In this document: piece after piece, positions 1-12,172 of the stretch | Layout: each line of letters starts with the position of its first letter | Numbering within the stretch: the stretch's first letter is position 1 | NCBI GenBank assembly: GCA_004352715.1 | Contig: SCFE01000003.1 | Location: 440,007-504,006, forward strand | DNA: 64,000 bases | Origin: Hofstenia miamia | Lineage: Eukaryota; Xenacoelomorpha; Acoela | Direction of reading: 5' to 3' | The notes under the pieces: generated by a model | Databases searched by the model: none | What the model saw: only the letters and a program-made list of their open reading frames with translations | Told to the model about the DNA's origin: nothing | Program-made: the position numbers and the translations under genes

Positions 1-1
1 C

Positions 2-1450
2 ATTGTGAGAGAGTTTTTGCGCGTTAATGTCAAAGCCGGAGGTGCAATTCCGGGAAGAAAAGCGCTTTTACCTTACCTTACTGATTGTTATAAAACGGAT
101 AAAGAAAAATTGAAAAACAAAGTGGCCGGGAAGAAAGTTATTTATTTCGATGAGACTTCGGATGCTTGCGGGCGTTTTGTTTGTGCAATTCTCTTCAGTA
201 TTTACCCGGCCGAATTGATTGGTCAACGTCCTTTATTGGCTGATGTTAGCTGTCAAAGCCGGAGGTGCAATTCCGGGAAGAAAAGCGCTTTTATCCTGTC
301 CGCAATGACAGAGTACTCTATTACCTACGAAAATGTTATCGGAATAGCTACTGACAACGCAAGTTACATGGTGAGCGCCTTCAAAAATATCCTAAAATCC
401 GTCTTGCCAAATTCGCTGCATTTGTGCTGTCTTGCTCATTTATTAAACTTGGTTGTGAGCGTCTTCATTCGCCCGTTCGAAAAAGCGACTGCATGGAGTC
501 AGGCCTTTTCCCATTACTTCAGCAATTCAGGGGCCAGAAAGTTCAGGTATCTGGAGTATTTGGAGTCAATCGGCGAGTCTAAAAAACTTCCACCGCAACC
601 AGTAACAACGAGATGGTTATCAATGTTTACCGCAATTCAATATCACAAAAAACTTGTGGGGGCGGAAAAAACTTTCGTGGAATTAGAAATTCTAGATCAT
701 CCGGATAATGATTCTTTGGACAGACTCTCACATCTTCTCCATGATTACAAACATTTAGTGTTTGAACTCAATTTTGTTTCTGCCCGGGCACTTCCGTATA
801 TCCGAGCATTGAGACTTTTTGAGTCTGACTCCACTATTGGTGTTATGCTGTTCAGTGCCATAGAAGATATTGTTTGTGACCTCGCCGCGCAAAAAGAAAT
901 GCCTAGGGAATCGGTTGCTGACATCCTTGAACAACAAGTAGAAACGTTTTTGAGTTCTGAAAAAAATGAATTAATTGCAAAAGTCAATAAAGCAGTAACG
1001 GGAGCGGAGGACAAGCTAATGAAATATTTTTCCGAAGCAAATGGAATTCATCCTGCAAGAGAATTCATCAAACAGCTTCAATATTTCCATCCCAAAAGGA
1101 GTCTTATGTTTGATTTATCACCAGCACTCCATGCGATTCCTGGATTTACCAGTGTGCCAGAGGCAGAAAAAATTCGTTATCGGTCCCTAGCAAGAGAGTT
1201 TAGTTTTGAGGAAGAATCAACAATTGAGGAAGAGGTACAAGCAGTAATGGACTTTTGGAAAGGAGCCGAAATCGACTTGCCGAATTTGAGTGCCTTGGGC
1301 CGAACATATGGCGCGGTTACATGTTCGTCCGCGGCGGTGGAGCGGGTATTTAGTTACTATAACAAGCTCCTGTCCGACGAGCGCCAGCGATTATCTGAAG
1401 CTTCACTTAAAGAACTCATGTTTCTATACATAAATGGACAAAATTTGTAA
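2..1450 (+). CDS. hAT-family transposase, 5'-partial (runs off window)
   Basis: DNA transposase of the hAT superfamily, which cuts and pastes its own element through an RNase-H-like fold. The frame is open from the window edge to TAA at 1448-1450; GTG at 5 is only the first possible start, so the N-terminus (probably a BED zinc finger) lies outside. Counting from position 5, I see the first catalytic-type segment FDETSD (residues 48-53), TDNAS (116-120), the hAT-typical CCLAHLLNL (141-149), PVTTRW (199-204), and a C-terminal dimerisation (hATC) segment AAVERVFSYYNKLLSDERQ near residues 443-461. No internal stops, so it is young or still selected. Odd point: a 43-bp block is present twice in different frames (28-70 and 251-293), replacing the expected sequence between the first two catalytic segments. 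A domesticated copy is possible but not shown. Confidence 0.88.
   Translation: MVREFLRVNVKAGGAIPGRKALLPYLTDCYKTDKEKLKNKVAGKKVIYFDETSDACGRFVCAILFSIYPAELIGQRPLLADVSCQSRRCNSGKKSAFILSAMTEYSITYENVIGIATDNASYMVSAFKNILKSVLPNSLHLCCLAHLLNLVVSVFIRPFEKATAWSQAFSHYFSNSGARKFRYLEYLESIGESKKLPPQPVTTRWLSMFTAIQYHKKLVGAEKTFVELEILDHPDNDSLDRLSHLLHDYKHLVFELNFVSARALPYIRALRLFESDSTIGVMLFSAIEDIVCDLAAQKEMPRESVADILEQQVETFLSSEKNELIAKVNKAVTGAEDKLMKYFSEANGIHPAREFIKQLQYFHPKRSLMFDLSPALHAIPGFTSVPEAEKIRYRSLAREFSFEEESTIEEEVQAVMDFWKGAEIDLPNLSALGRTYGAVTCSSAAVERVFSYYNKLLSDERQRLSEASLKELMFLYINGQNL
251..293 (+). repeat. 43-bp exact copy of 28-70 inside the hAT transposase
   Basis: Bases 251-293 repeat 28-70 exactly. The offset is 223 bp, so the same DNA is read in another frame: it gives KAGGAIPGRKA in the first place and CQSRRCNSGKKSA in the second. 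The reading frame stays open through both. Confidence 0.9.
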
Positions 1451-4400
1451 TCGATGGACGTAAAATTAATTTTTTTGGTTCATTCATATGTTTCTTTCAC
1501 AGCGCACAATTTCTCCTACGGAGCCTGTAATTCATTATATTGCGCACATTTGAGCCTACATTTTTGGAAAAACGAGCGCGTAACAGAGCCTACAATTCGT
1601 GAAAATTTAGCGCGTATTTCTGCCATGCCTGACTACGATTGAATAGAAATCAAAATAGATGCAGCATTGCGACATAAATCATTAAAAGAAGTCAGTAAAC
1701 GAATTATGTTGGATAATTATTCAACGATGTTTGTTTAAAATCCTTGTTGTAAACAAAATCACAATATTGTTCTAAATTTCAAAAGATAAGTTGTATAAAC
1801 CTAGTATAACTTATAAAATCAGGCACGAATTCATTGTATTTACACAAAACATGTTTTGTTATAATTCAAACACTAATAAAGGTCTACCGTGAATATTGAA
1901 ACGTTATATTGACCTCCCAATAACATACGAGGTGCAATAAGTTGTAGACTTAAAAGTCCACTTGGGGCAGTTACGGTTAAAATAACTTTGCGTCTTTATA
2001 ACGAGGGTAAGCATTCGAATATCTGTGAAGGCCAGTAATTTGCTGCTTCATTTCAAAGCCCATGAAAGTATGATATTAGCAAAACCTTGAAAGCAAAGTA
2101 CTAAATTCTAAAGGTTAGGATTTTGTGACCCGGGTGCATCTCTGGTAATTATATATTGTTTGTGCTAATTTTTTACATATATGTTTACTTTTTAATACAT
2201 TTTATATTGGTTTCTTTTTTATATAATGGTCAATAAGAAATAGAAACTTGAAAATTAGTGGAATTGTGATTGGGTCAAATTTGGGTCACATTTTGCACAG
2301 CTTTTAGTTGGATCAAGCACATTAGAAATTAGTGCTGGATCCAGTCCGGTCAATCCAGCCATGTTAAACCAGTTAAACCGATCCATTCTGTTAAAGCCGG
2401 GCAATCTGTAGAAGCCTGTTTTGATTTGTTGATAAAAACATTAGAAATTGTGGGAAATGGCCCAAAGATTCCTACTGGTGTAATTCTAGACCTAATCGAC
2501 ATTTTTGTCATTCAAATTATTGAATTACACTAATGTATGCCCTGTTTCAAAAACTATCAAATGTTGAAGATGATGCATCGACTCCTATTTGCTCCAATTC
2601 GCATTGTTGTAACGAGATTATATTTCAAATAAATAAATTCATTCCAAATTCTTAGGAATTTTTATGAACACAATAATAAATACACGCTTGCTTAGAAGTC
2701 GTTTCGAAGCTGCATAACTTGCAACTATAAACTCAATAACTTTACATTCGTGTTAGTTTTCGCTAAAACGCCCAACTAGACTACCTTAATTACGAAAGGT
2801 TTCAGCAGAGAAAATTTCGGACAAAAAACTTCGGCAAAAAAAGTTTCGGACTAGTTGTCGTAATTTCAGGCAAAATTGTGAACTTGTTCATTGAAAATCA
2901 ATTGAATATAGTCATGAGTACACCAATGCACCTTATTTTTGCATACTCTACAGTTTAATTTTTTTGAAAATTTTCGCGAAAATGTGAATGTTGAGCGGAA
3001 ATTAATGTCAAATGTGTAAAATATATAAATGAATAGAAAATATTGAGAAAAATGAGGATAACTAGAAATAAAAATGAATAAAAATCAACAGCATAAAATT
3101 ACAGAAGAACAATAGAAAATTAATAGTAACAAAGCATTGCATTACGCTGTCAGTAGCTCACAGTTCCAGACCATTAAAAGGATCTTCAGAGGGTAACTCT
3201 GTAATCAATGCTTCTTTAATTCCTGCCATTTCGAATCCCTTTATTATAATATTACAAGAGTTTCTCAGAGCATCATACAATACTAAGCAGGTTTGTAAAC
3301 GGGTAAACCTTCTTAGCCCCGACTCGAATGATATGTAGACCCAACCCGAATCGTCTTTCTAAATTTGACCCGTCAGGACCATACTTGTTCTTTTGGGTCA
3401 ATTGAAGGAATTGCTTCCCTAAGCAAATGCAAAAACTAGACCTTGCAATATGAATTTAATAATATAATAGTAAGAAACCGAATACCTCCAGATCAGTCCC
3501 TAATCATTTACAAAACTATTTTGCAATCAAACAGATATCCATCTTTTAACATGACAATGACAAAAAGGTTGACAGAGCAGGCTAAAATCTGAAAACAATT
3601 GTTTTATGGAAAGCAAACTAGTGTCAGCTTAGATTATTCTCAATGGAGATTTGGATTGAAAACGGCAACATGTCACCAAAACAAACGAAAATATATGCGT
3701 TTTCACACATTTCTAGCCAGACTGTTGTGAGAAAATAAATACTTTGCTATGCTTTAGTTGTCACGCAAAAAAACAGTTACATGGTACCACACCGTTCAAT
3801 ATGTCAATGTAGCCATAAACCTTGTACATGTAATCAGGAATTGATGTCAACTCTATTTAATGACCCGATATGACTCGTTTCCACTCCTGATTCTAAGAGC
3901 CACTTTGCATGTAATGCCATAATTATCGAAAGCTTTAAAAGCATTTTTATATCCAATAACAAAGGGTGGCTTGGAGATTATGTTATCTGTAGAGTTAAGA
4001 ATTTGCGACGACAGAGATCTCAAATAGATTCAAATATATTTAAATAGAAATTATCAATCTGTGTCAGAAGATGAAGAGGTGGACGATTTTCTCGATGATG
4101 AGGTTAATGTCATTTGTATTGACTAGAAATAATTTTTTTTAACTTTTATGAAAAAAGATTTTTCTAAAAGTTTCGACGCTAAGAAGTTTCGGATATGTAA
4201 CTTTGAAAAATTTCGGCGGAAAAACTTTTGGGCAAATTTTGTGCGAAACTTTTTGTGATTAATATTGCGCATAATTTCAGTCATTGCCTTTCATACTTTA
4301 GAGCTCGAGAGCAAATATACTACGATTTTTATTTTTATTACCTTTCGAAAGCACAATTAATGAATATTAAAGGGAATCTTAAAAGAGGTAGCGGCAAAGA

Positions 4401-5932
4401 ATTTATAGATTTCTACTGTCTAATATCAAAACTTAAATAATGCAATAAATTAAACTATGAACAGTAACGAATATTGGATTTGGAAAAAATGATTCAGTAC
4501 CTAATGTTTACAAAGCCGAAGTTGATGGAAGACTTTTTTGAAGGTAGTTTTACATGTCAAATAAAATAAGCGTAACGAAGTCATCTGAAAGTGGGTCTCA
4601 CGTGATTCGAAACTCCGTAACTTAAAGGCTGAATCACGTACGAAATTAGGTGACCCCTGGGTTGAAATACGCGAACAAAATTAAGATTATTTAGGTCCGA
4701 AAACATTAGAGCGTGTAAAATCGTTTGTTTTTTCAATGGAATATATATCGAATGTATATAAGCAAAGTCGTCTTTATAAAGAAGGCCTTGGCATAACTAT
4801 TGCAACAGATCACTATGAGAGCATTACCTTCTTGTCAAAAGCCGCTTGGACCACAGGGGTTTGGTTTGGCTAGTATGAATTTTTTGTATCTGAAAAATAG
4901 ACACAAGAACGAGAAACTATAAACACTCATTTGAAACATTTGAAATGAAACAGTTAAGTGGAACATGTAGAAAAAAAATATATATTGTGATCTTTGAAAC
5001 GGATTATTGGAACTCTTAATCTTAACTTGGTGTTCAATATACATTTAAATCCTGTTCAATTAAAAAGGCCCGCTTCCAGTGAAAGATTTATCAACTCGTT
5101 TTGTCATCTGATGACAAATGGTTGAAGGAAAAAAGGTACTTTAATTGCTCTCTTAGTAAAAATTCAAACTCTGAGAATAATTATTTCAATTGTTCTGTTT
5201 ATTAATCAAATTGATATAGGGCTTAAATGTATTCATTTAATTACAAAAATCCAATATTGAGAATTTCGCAGAACGATTAGTAAATATAACAAATTACGGA
5301 TTAAAATCGTATGACTCATGTTCCTGTATAAGGGAATGTGACTGGATTTTACGTAGACATACCTTGTACGCGTAGGATGGGGATGTTGTACGATTCCTAC
5401 GAAGAGAGCCACATATCATGGCGTTCGACTGCTTACAGTCAATAATCAGCGAATACAAACATGCTTAGACGCGTGCTATAGAACAGAACACTCACACACG
5501 TCCAATCACAAGTGAGAAATTATCGTCTGCGTGAAGGTGTTGACAGTTTAATAACAACTCTAATGGAACAGTGCAATGTAAATATGCTTACGCTGTTAAC
5601 GAGCGGAATTCCCGCATCTTATTTATGTAAACAACCATTTGCTAAAATAATACAAATTAGGCTAAAGCTATAAACCAGTTAATGAGCTGTAATTCCGTTA
5701 TTTAGGAATATATTTATATAATGGAGAAGCCAACCAGACAACAACAAACGGATCAAATTATAAGCGTTGTAGAAACTATATATATGAACGTCTAGAAAAA
5801 TAACTTCATTATGTTTATAAAAAGTTGCAGGAGTGGAAGTCAAATAAACCATTACTCACACTTAATTATAAACAAAATCGTTGAACGTTGAACGAATTCA
5901 GTGAATATAACTATGAGTAGGCTTATTCGCAT
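1451..5932. other. non-coding stretch, with TTTCGG-rich clusters
   Basis: I see no supportable gene here. The short frame at 1454-1642 directly follows the transposase stop and looks like element 3' sequence. Two clusters of a degenerate AAAATTTCGG motif occur in the same orientation at 2799-2870 and 4158-4255; the 1.3 kb between them could be one element or two decayed copies. A GGGTCAAATTT motif at about 2262 has an inverted counterpart near 3357. Nothing else recognisable. Confidence 0.4.
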
Positions 5933-5959
5933 CACGGCCATCTTTAATAGATGGCCGTG
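5933..5959. repeat. perfect 11-bp-arm hairpin flanked by 7-bp direct repeats
   Basis: Arms CACGGCCATCT (5933-5943) and AGATGGCCGTG (5949-5959) pair perfectly round a 5-base loop. TTCGCAT is present immediately before (5926-5932) and after (5960-5966). This looks like a tiny inverted-repeat insertion with its target duplication, or two element ends left after internal deletion. Confidence 0.7.
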
Positions 5960-6504
5960 TTCGCATATACTTATACCAGAGCTCGCCATGGCTCACATGA
6001 TGTGACCCATGACCCACACTACCCACAAGTATCACGACCCATGTGAACCTCGACCAATGCTTTTAAAATCCTGAACTGACCCATCGGTTTATGTGACACC
6101 TTGTTAGAAACTACAATTCACCTTGAAAAAAAATGTAACAATAAAGCTTTTATTTAAATAAAGTTGTTCTTGTGTGCCTCAAGGACAATATAGGGAGAAA
6201 CTACTGTCTCAGGATGAATGGCAATGCGCTGTGCAGTCAATAATACTTCTGCAGTTAAGTGCACTAAAACGTTGCTCATTTCAGAGGAGCTTCCAAAAAT
6301 CAATACTGTCATTTTAGTAATCATAATCATTTGGGTCATTACTATGGCTTCGGCGGTATGCAATTTTTACAGAGGTACAGTATGAACTAAATACCACCCG
6401 CAACGTACGGTATATGATAGTTCACAGAAGTTTGTTGAAAAGGTTTTTCGTCAAAAACAGGGTTAGCAAAAACTTTACTGAAAATTTAAAAAAAATCGGA
6501 ATTA

Positions 6505-6640
6505 TAAAAACACCAGTTCAGTTTTGTGGTCAGGTGAAAGTCGTTCATGTTGGTCAGTCACCGTTTTCACGTCTTTCGATTGGAGCCTCTCCAAGTCAGT
6601 GTTGGTAGCGTTAACTGAAAATATTCTTCGAGTCACCTTC
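6505..6640 (-). pseudogene. hAT transposase C-terminal (hATC) fossil
   Basis: The minus-strand frame carries RRIFSVNATNTDLERL followed by TVTDQHERLSPDHKTELVFL, matching the hATC pattern of FSxxATNxxxERxFS followed by a basic RL-P-hxxELxFL stretch. Only the last domain survives. The flanks have imperfect inverted sequences rich in ATACCG (about 6393-6420 and 6660-6732), possibly the ends of the shrunken element. The 6154-6363 minus frame next to it is not recognisable. Confidence 0.6.
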
Positions 6641-6967
6641 TGAGAATAAGGTTTCAATAAAAAATTATACCGGTGGTGACGGTATGGTATTTCCAAAAAT
6701 ACCGTCGATAACAGTATGGGAACGGTATGCGGTAAAGCCTAGTCATGATCCATGTGATAGTGATCCACGACCCATGTGACCCATTCCAAAACTTCGACCC
6801 ATCTGTCCTATTGATCAATGAGTCATTGGCCCATGTCCAGCTCTTACCTATACCTAGTGATTAAATTGGGATTTTATTATTAATGTAACTGACGCAATAT
6901 TAGAGGCACACCAGGTTCGTTTAATTTATTGCTAGTACAATATATTCGGGATAAATGTTCTGTAATA

Positions 6968-7373
6968 CACTTGTTTTATAAGAACAATTTTATAAGAACA
7001 ATGAGGCTCAAAAATGCCAAAAAAATAAGAACAATTTAAGAACATTAGTGAGGCTGAAAGTATTTAAAAAGAAGTTTTTTTGTTTTGATTTTTTCAATGA
7101 ATACTAACAAAAGATACTTATTTACAGCTCCAAAAGTTTAAAAATACCGAAGGTAAGAGAATCAAACAAAAGGCCTTTTCGTAATATAAAGTAGTTATAG
7201 CAAAAAGAATCAGTGGCATCTAAAATCCTCTAAATAGTAAAGTAAATAGCCAAAACTTGTTTTTTACCTTAGAAAAAATAAGAACAAAATAAGAACAATT
7301 TAAGGCTCAAAGTGCCAAAAAATAAGAACAGCTGAGCCTCAGCAAAAATCTACTGGTTCTTATAAAAAAAGTG
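6968..7373. mobile_element. 406-bp MITE with TA target duplication
   Basis: Terminal inverted repeats CACTTGTTTTATAAGAAC (left) and its near-complement ending CTTATAAAAAAAGTG (right), each flanked by TA (6966-6967 and 7374-7375). The interior repeats AATAAGAACAATTTAAG and GAGGCTCAAA in both halves. TA duplications suggest a Tc1/mariner-type transposase moved it. No coding remnant seen. Confidence 0.65.
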
Positions 7374-7544
7374 TACATTTATTTTCGCAGAATATTCTCA
7401 CTATATTATGGCAATATGTTGCAATAATATCGAAAGGCGTATTTAAAAATTGATTGTTTAGCATTAGGATGTGTCCAAATCGGGTAAAATCTGCAATTTC
7501 ATAACCGGATAACTTGTTTATTGGATTTTACCAGATATCATATT

Positions 7545-7788
7545 CAGTGGCGTACCCAGGGGGGGCATTGTGGAATGTCCTCCCTGTCAGGTTTCCAAAT
7601 TTAATTTTGACAAGATGAATCAAAAAAAAATTTTCGTAAAAAATTGAAAAATTTAAAATCGAGGATAATGAAATGCATTTTTTAGGGTCTATTTTCTCAA
7701 TTTTTTCAAAAATTTTCACGGGGCTTCGCCCCGCATTAGGGAATAACAATGATGTACCCCCCTTCAGAAAATCCTGGGTACGCCCCTG
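7545..7788. mobile_element. 244-bp hAT MITE with perfect 8-bp target duplication
   Basis: Starts CAGTGGCGTACCCAGGGG and ends CCTGGGTACGCCCCTG, with ATCATATT duplicated exactly on both sides (7537-7544 and 7789-7796). An 8-bp duplication and CAG...CTG ends are hAT hallmarks. Related copies lie at 15242-15420 (inverted), 43677-43737 and 43956-44160. The short minus-strand frame over it has no coding character. Confidence 0.88.
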
Positions 7789-8077
7789 ATCATATTCTGC
7801 GATAAAACTTGATTTAAAAATGGAATTTTCGAGGAAAACTCTATATTTTCCAGTTCATGGAAGTTGTCACGCAACAAAACAACTAGTTTTTCTGAAATAT
7901 AAGGACGTAGTCTATTTAATATTTATATATTTTCATTCGCAAGAGGTCGATATTAATTGAGAAATGAGGTTGTTCTTCATTAACAATTAAGGCAACCGAA
8001 AGTAATAAAAGTCAAGCTAAATCGACTTCATTTGAGAGATGTTTCACTATGTTGAAAAAACACTCTTAGTCTGTAAC

Positions 8078-8352
8078 AGAAATCTTAAGCACAATTATAT
8101 ATGGAAATTTATGTGCTATTATAATTATTTAGTAAAGCAATTGCTTTAAAATATTATGTTTTATATATTGTTCTCAGTAATAGAAAAACGTTTAAATGGA
8201 GCATTTTGAAAAAAAATGAATGGTAATATTTTAGGGCATATTTAATTAAATTTTATCATATTTTATCATAAGAATAATAATTAACAGCATATCATCCGGT
8301 ATCCGGCAGTCGAATTATCCGGAATTATCCTGTATATTCAATTCACTATCTG
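8078..8352. repeat. dispersed repeat, copy 1 (partner 43338-43676)
   Basis: Starts at AGAAATCTTAA and ends at ATTCAATTCACTATC, with clear similarity throughout to 43338-43676, including TTCTCAGTAATAGAAAA, TTTTAGGGCATATTTAA and TATCCGGTAT-CGGCAGTC blocks. The partner lies inside the Harbinger-like element at 42781-44501, so this may be an isolated piece of that family. Confidence 0.7.
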
Positions 8353-11300
8353 GATCCCATCCCAATTTAGCATGTTATTGTACGGTTATCAGCTTGGCTT
8401 ATAAGAAATAAGCAACACAATGAAATTATCCTAGTCGAAAATTCTTTAAAATCTTTAAGGATAATTATGAAACTTTGATCAAATCTTTCCTAGAAATTTG
8501 CAAAAACTTTAGAAGTTTTTAAAGAAACTTTAATGAATTTTAGGGAGTCTTAGAGAACCTCATTTATAGAATATCAAGAACTTACTACATATATAGTTTC
8601 CAAATATGGTTGTTAAGCTATTTTATACATTATTACTTTGGACCTATTATCAATAACACAGACATCTGATATTACAGAGTATGCAAATTAGCATTAAGTC
8701 AAGCAGGTGAGATGACAATAAATGGGCAACCAAAAATAGTACCTAAAATCACACAAATGGCGTTTATAAATGACATTAGGAATGGCAAAATGCTGTTAAA
8801 ATGACAATTGAAAATGCAAAATTATTAATTCTTGTTAAAACATATTAAGAAATACATTTTAAAGTTCTTTTCAGAAAAATTTTTAAAAACAGAAAAATTT
8901 TTTTAGTTGAAGTTCTATGTTGATCTAAAATATACTGTTAATTCAAATTTATTAAGCAATATACTTTTCAAATTTAGAAAACTATAAGCTGCAAACTCTT
9001 GGCATAACTAAATCCACTAGCGACTTTTTAATAAAATGAAATGATCACCCGATGTGAATCTATTGTGCTAAATATATTGTTGTCATTTTTTCATTCACTG
9101 AGTAAGCAAGAAATATTTGTTTGCAATCTGCTAATTGCTATTTAACTTGCATTCTTGCATGCATTATGTATAGGGCAATTTTGTTGAATCTAACCACCAA
9201 TTCAATTTATGCACACTGTTCTGCTGTACAATTATTTACACTATTAATTTGTATAGTAGAATGTTCTTTGAAGTGAAAACCATGAAGCCCACAAAAATGT
9301 TCACCGAAATGTGTAGGACTTCCTATGCTCAGCATTTCTGAATCATTAAGCGCAAAATTTAAAGATGGCATTTTGTGACGTAAGCCACACTCTCAGAAAA
9401 TATCTCTTATTTTTTTAGTAATCCATTTCATATTATGGAAATAGAAACTTAATTTGTTATTTTTTAGATATTATTTTTTTATTTAATGATATGTAGAGGA
9501 ATAATTTATGCGAAATTACAACATAGAATCTCAAAGTGTCTGACAATTAGTAATATTCGTTCAGTTAAAGTTATCTATTTATATTCATTCAAATAATGTA
9601 TTTGTACATTTAGTTATAAGATCATAGCATAGTTAAATTTGTAAAAGCCAAATTTATTTGTAAATTGTTAGCATTTATATGCAAGGACATTTCTTTACAG
9701 TTAATTAACTGATTTTTACATAAATAAAATTGCATGCCTCCTTTGGGAGATTGTAAGCATCCAGTTTATGCAACAGAAGCAAAATCATGCAGTGCAATTT
9801 TCATAAAGTCTTGACATTGCGCTATGGTTATACTTAAGACTTATTTTTTTCTAAATAATTATTTTCTAGATGTAATTCTCTTATATATTAAACTAGAAAT
9901 GATTTTCTTGATATTAAGATGTAATTTCTAAAGTACTATTTCAAAAGATTAATCACTCAAGTGTAGTATTTCAAGATTAAATTTTCTTGATTAACTGCAT
10001 AAAATTTCAAGACATTTTCTTCTTAAATACAAAAGATTTTTTTATGAGTGCACCAAAATTACATTTATGGCATTAACGATGGCATTTGGTTGCCCTACTT
10101 ATAAAACAGACTCCATAAACTTCAATGCAATCCCAAATTAAAACTTTATTTTAATGTTCAAATCCATTAAATACTGCAGAATATGTGCTCGGATATATTT
10201 TTAAACAATGTGCTAACAATTTTGTGCACAATAAATAAAATTAAATATTTTTAGTTTGATTAGATTTTAAAATATTTTTTGACGCAACATAAAAATTTAT
10301 AATGTCAAATTGGTACTTAACAGGTGCCGAATTAGCTATTAGGTTAGAATACACCAAAACTCGTTAGTTAACTACATCATCTTAAAATTTAAATATTCCA
10401 TAAAACAGTAAAATTCGATTAATAAAGAAAAAATATAATATCCATCAATAAGCCCATCTGAAAATTTCATACTTTTGAGTGTGACACTATGTTATCATTA
10501 AAATAAAATTAAATATTGGAAATCACTATTGCCGAGGCTTGTGCCAGAAGATATTACAATTTCAAGATTACTAAAGATTCTGAATTACTGATTACCGGAA
10601 TAGTGATGGGCAACTGTATATTAAGGATAATTTATTGCCCAAAACATCAATAGCTTTAAAGATTCTTCAATTTAATTTAATTTAAAATATTTCACTGAAA
10701 ATTTAATCTTCCTTAACTTTTTCAAGAAATTTCGAATAAGAATTTTGAATAAGAGCAAATAACTTCGATATTTAATGGAAACATAACGCTATGAATCTTT
10801 GTCTATACATTACTGTGTGAAAAGTGAAGTCAAATTGTATTTATCTTATTTACAAAGAATTTATCAGATTAGCTTAAACAAATTCAAATTTAATACGTAA
10901 ATTCATATCTCAATTACAAAATGTTTAGTATAGACTTTATATTGTACATCTAAAAGCAATATAAGCATAAAAAATATTGTGACTACTGCAATCATATTGA
11001 TAAAATATTTTCTCCAATGTACAAATGGGCACTAGCATACCCTAGTTAAAAACTGGAAAATTTAGCTAAAAATGCCAAGTTTTTGGACTTTACTTGCAAA
11101 TTCTTTACAAAGATTTGGCAAATGTTCCAAAGATTTGCCGAACGTTCCAAATTGTTTTGCTAAATGATTTTTTTTAGAATTCTAACAATTTATCAAACAT
11201 TTGCCAATGAAAGCTATGCAAAATGATTAATTCCCAACAATCTCAGGTATATCGAATAGTAGTCGATCAAACTACTTCCACATGATACGTTTCAGGCTAT

Positions 11301-12172
11301 GCGACTAAAACATCGAACCAATGCTGATCGAGCCATTGCCTAAAGCTGTTGACTAGCAACAAATAGCAATAAGCATTGACGTGATAATTAACACAAAATT
11401 TCAAATTATTTTAATCAATGGCGAATTTAAGGAGAGGGACTATTGGACTACAGCCCCCCATGGAGAAGCAAAATAGAATGCAGCTATCAGGTAAATTTGT
11501 GCAACCTTAGTAAAAAAGTTGGAAAATTCCAAATTAGTGCCAAATTTTTGCATTGCATTTGCAGTAATCGATTAAAAGTTTGAGTAATTTTTGAGAATAT
11601 TTCGCAAATTTTTCAAATAATTTGCAAATTGTCTTAAATTTTACCAAACCTTGCAAAGATTCGGCAAAAAATTGTTAAGATTTCCAATTTTTCTTTAAGT
11701 AAATCTCACACATTCTTAAAAATATATCGAACATATTAGTCAATCCAATATTATGCATTTCATCTAACATCTATTAAACTTTGTTACTTAATAAATTATA
11801 AAGGCAGTTGACAGACTTTCTTCTACAGTATACATTAATCTGTGTACTGTTAGTAAATAGGACCAATACCGTTTCAGTGAAGTTGTAAATTAAAACACAT
11901 TTTGTTGACAGATGTGGAGGGCTTCTCACCCAACTTTTCTCGAAAGACCCACAGGTCAAAACCTAAAAAGTACAGATGCTTGTTACCTTATGAGAATTTA
12001 AGAAACTTCCTCACTCTTTTTGTAAGAACTACTGAATATTCTAACATCCTAGAAAAACGATGGATCTCTACCTATGAGTTATTTTAGCCTCTCCATGCTT
12101 GTAGCTGGCCACGTCTCTGTTTTTGTTTTCCGTCAGTTACTAATAAAGTCAGCACAATTTGGATATTTTTAA
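8353..12172. other. non-coding AT-rich stretch
   Basis: No supportable gene. GGGCAACCAAA at 8724 and its complement at 10085-10095 could bound an old element but match for only 11 bp. From about 11037 to 11680 there are repeated phrases of the form TTTGCAAA/TTTGCCAA with CC(C/T)AGTAAA-like heads at 11037 and 11503; similar sequence recurs at 14875-14995. Confidence 0.35.

Noticed and set aside
745-1014. Minus frames at 745-1014 and 755-937
   Set aside because: Shadows of the hAT transposase frame.
7528-7749. 73-codon minus frame
   Set aside because: Lies within a non-coding hAT MITE.
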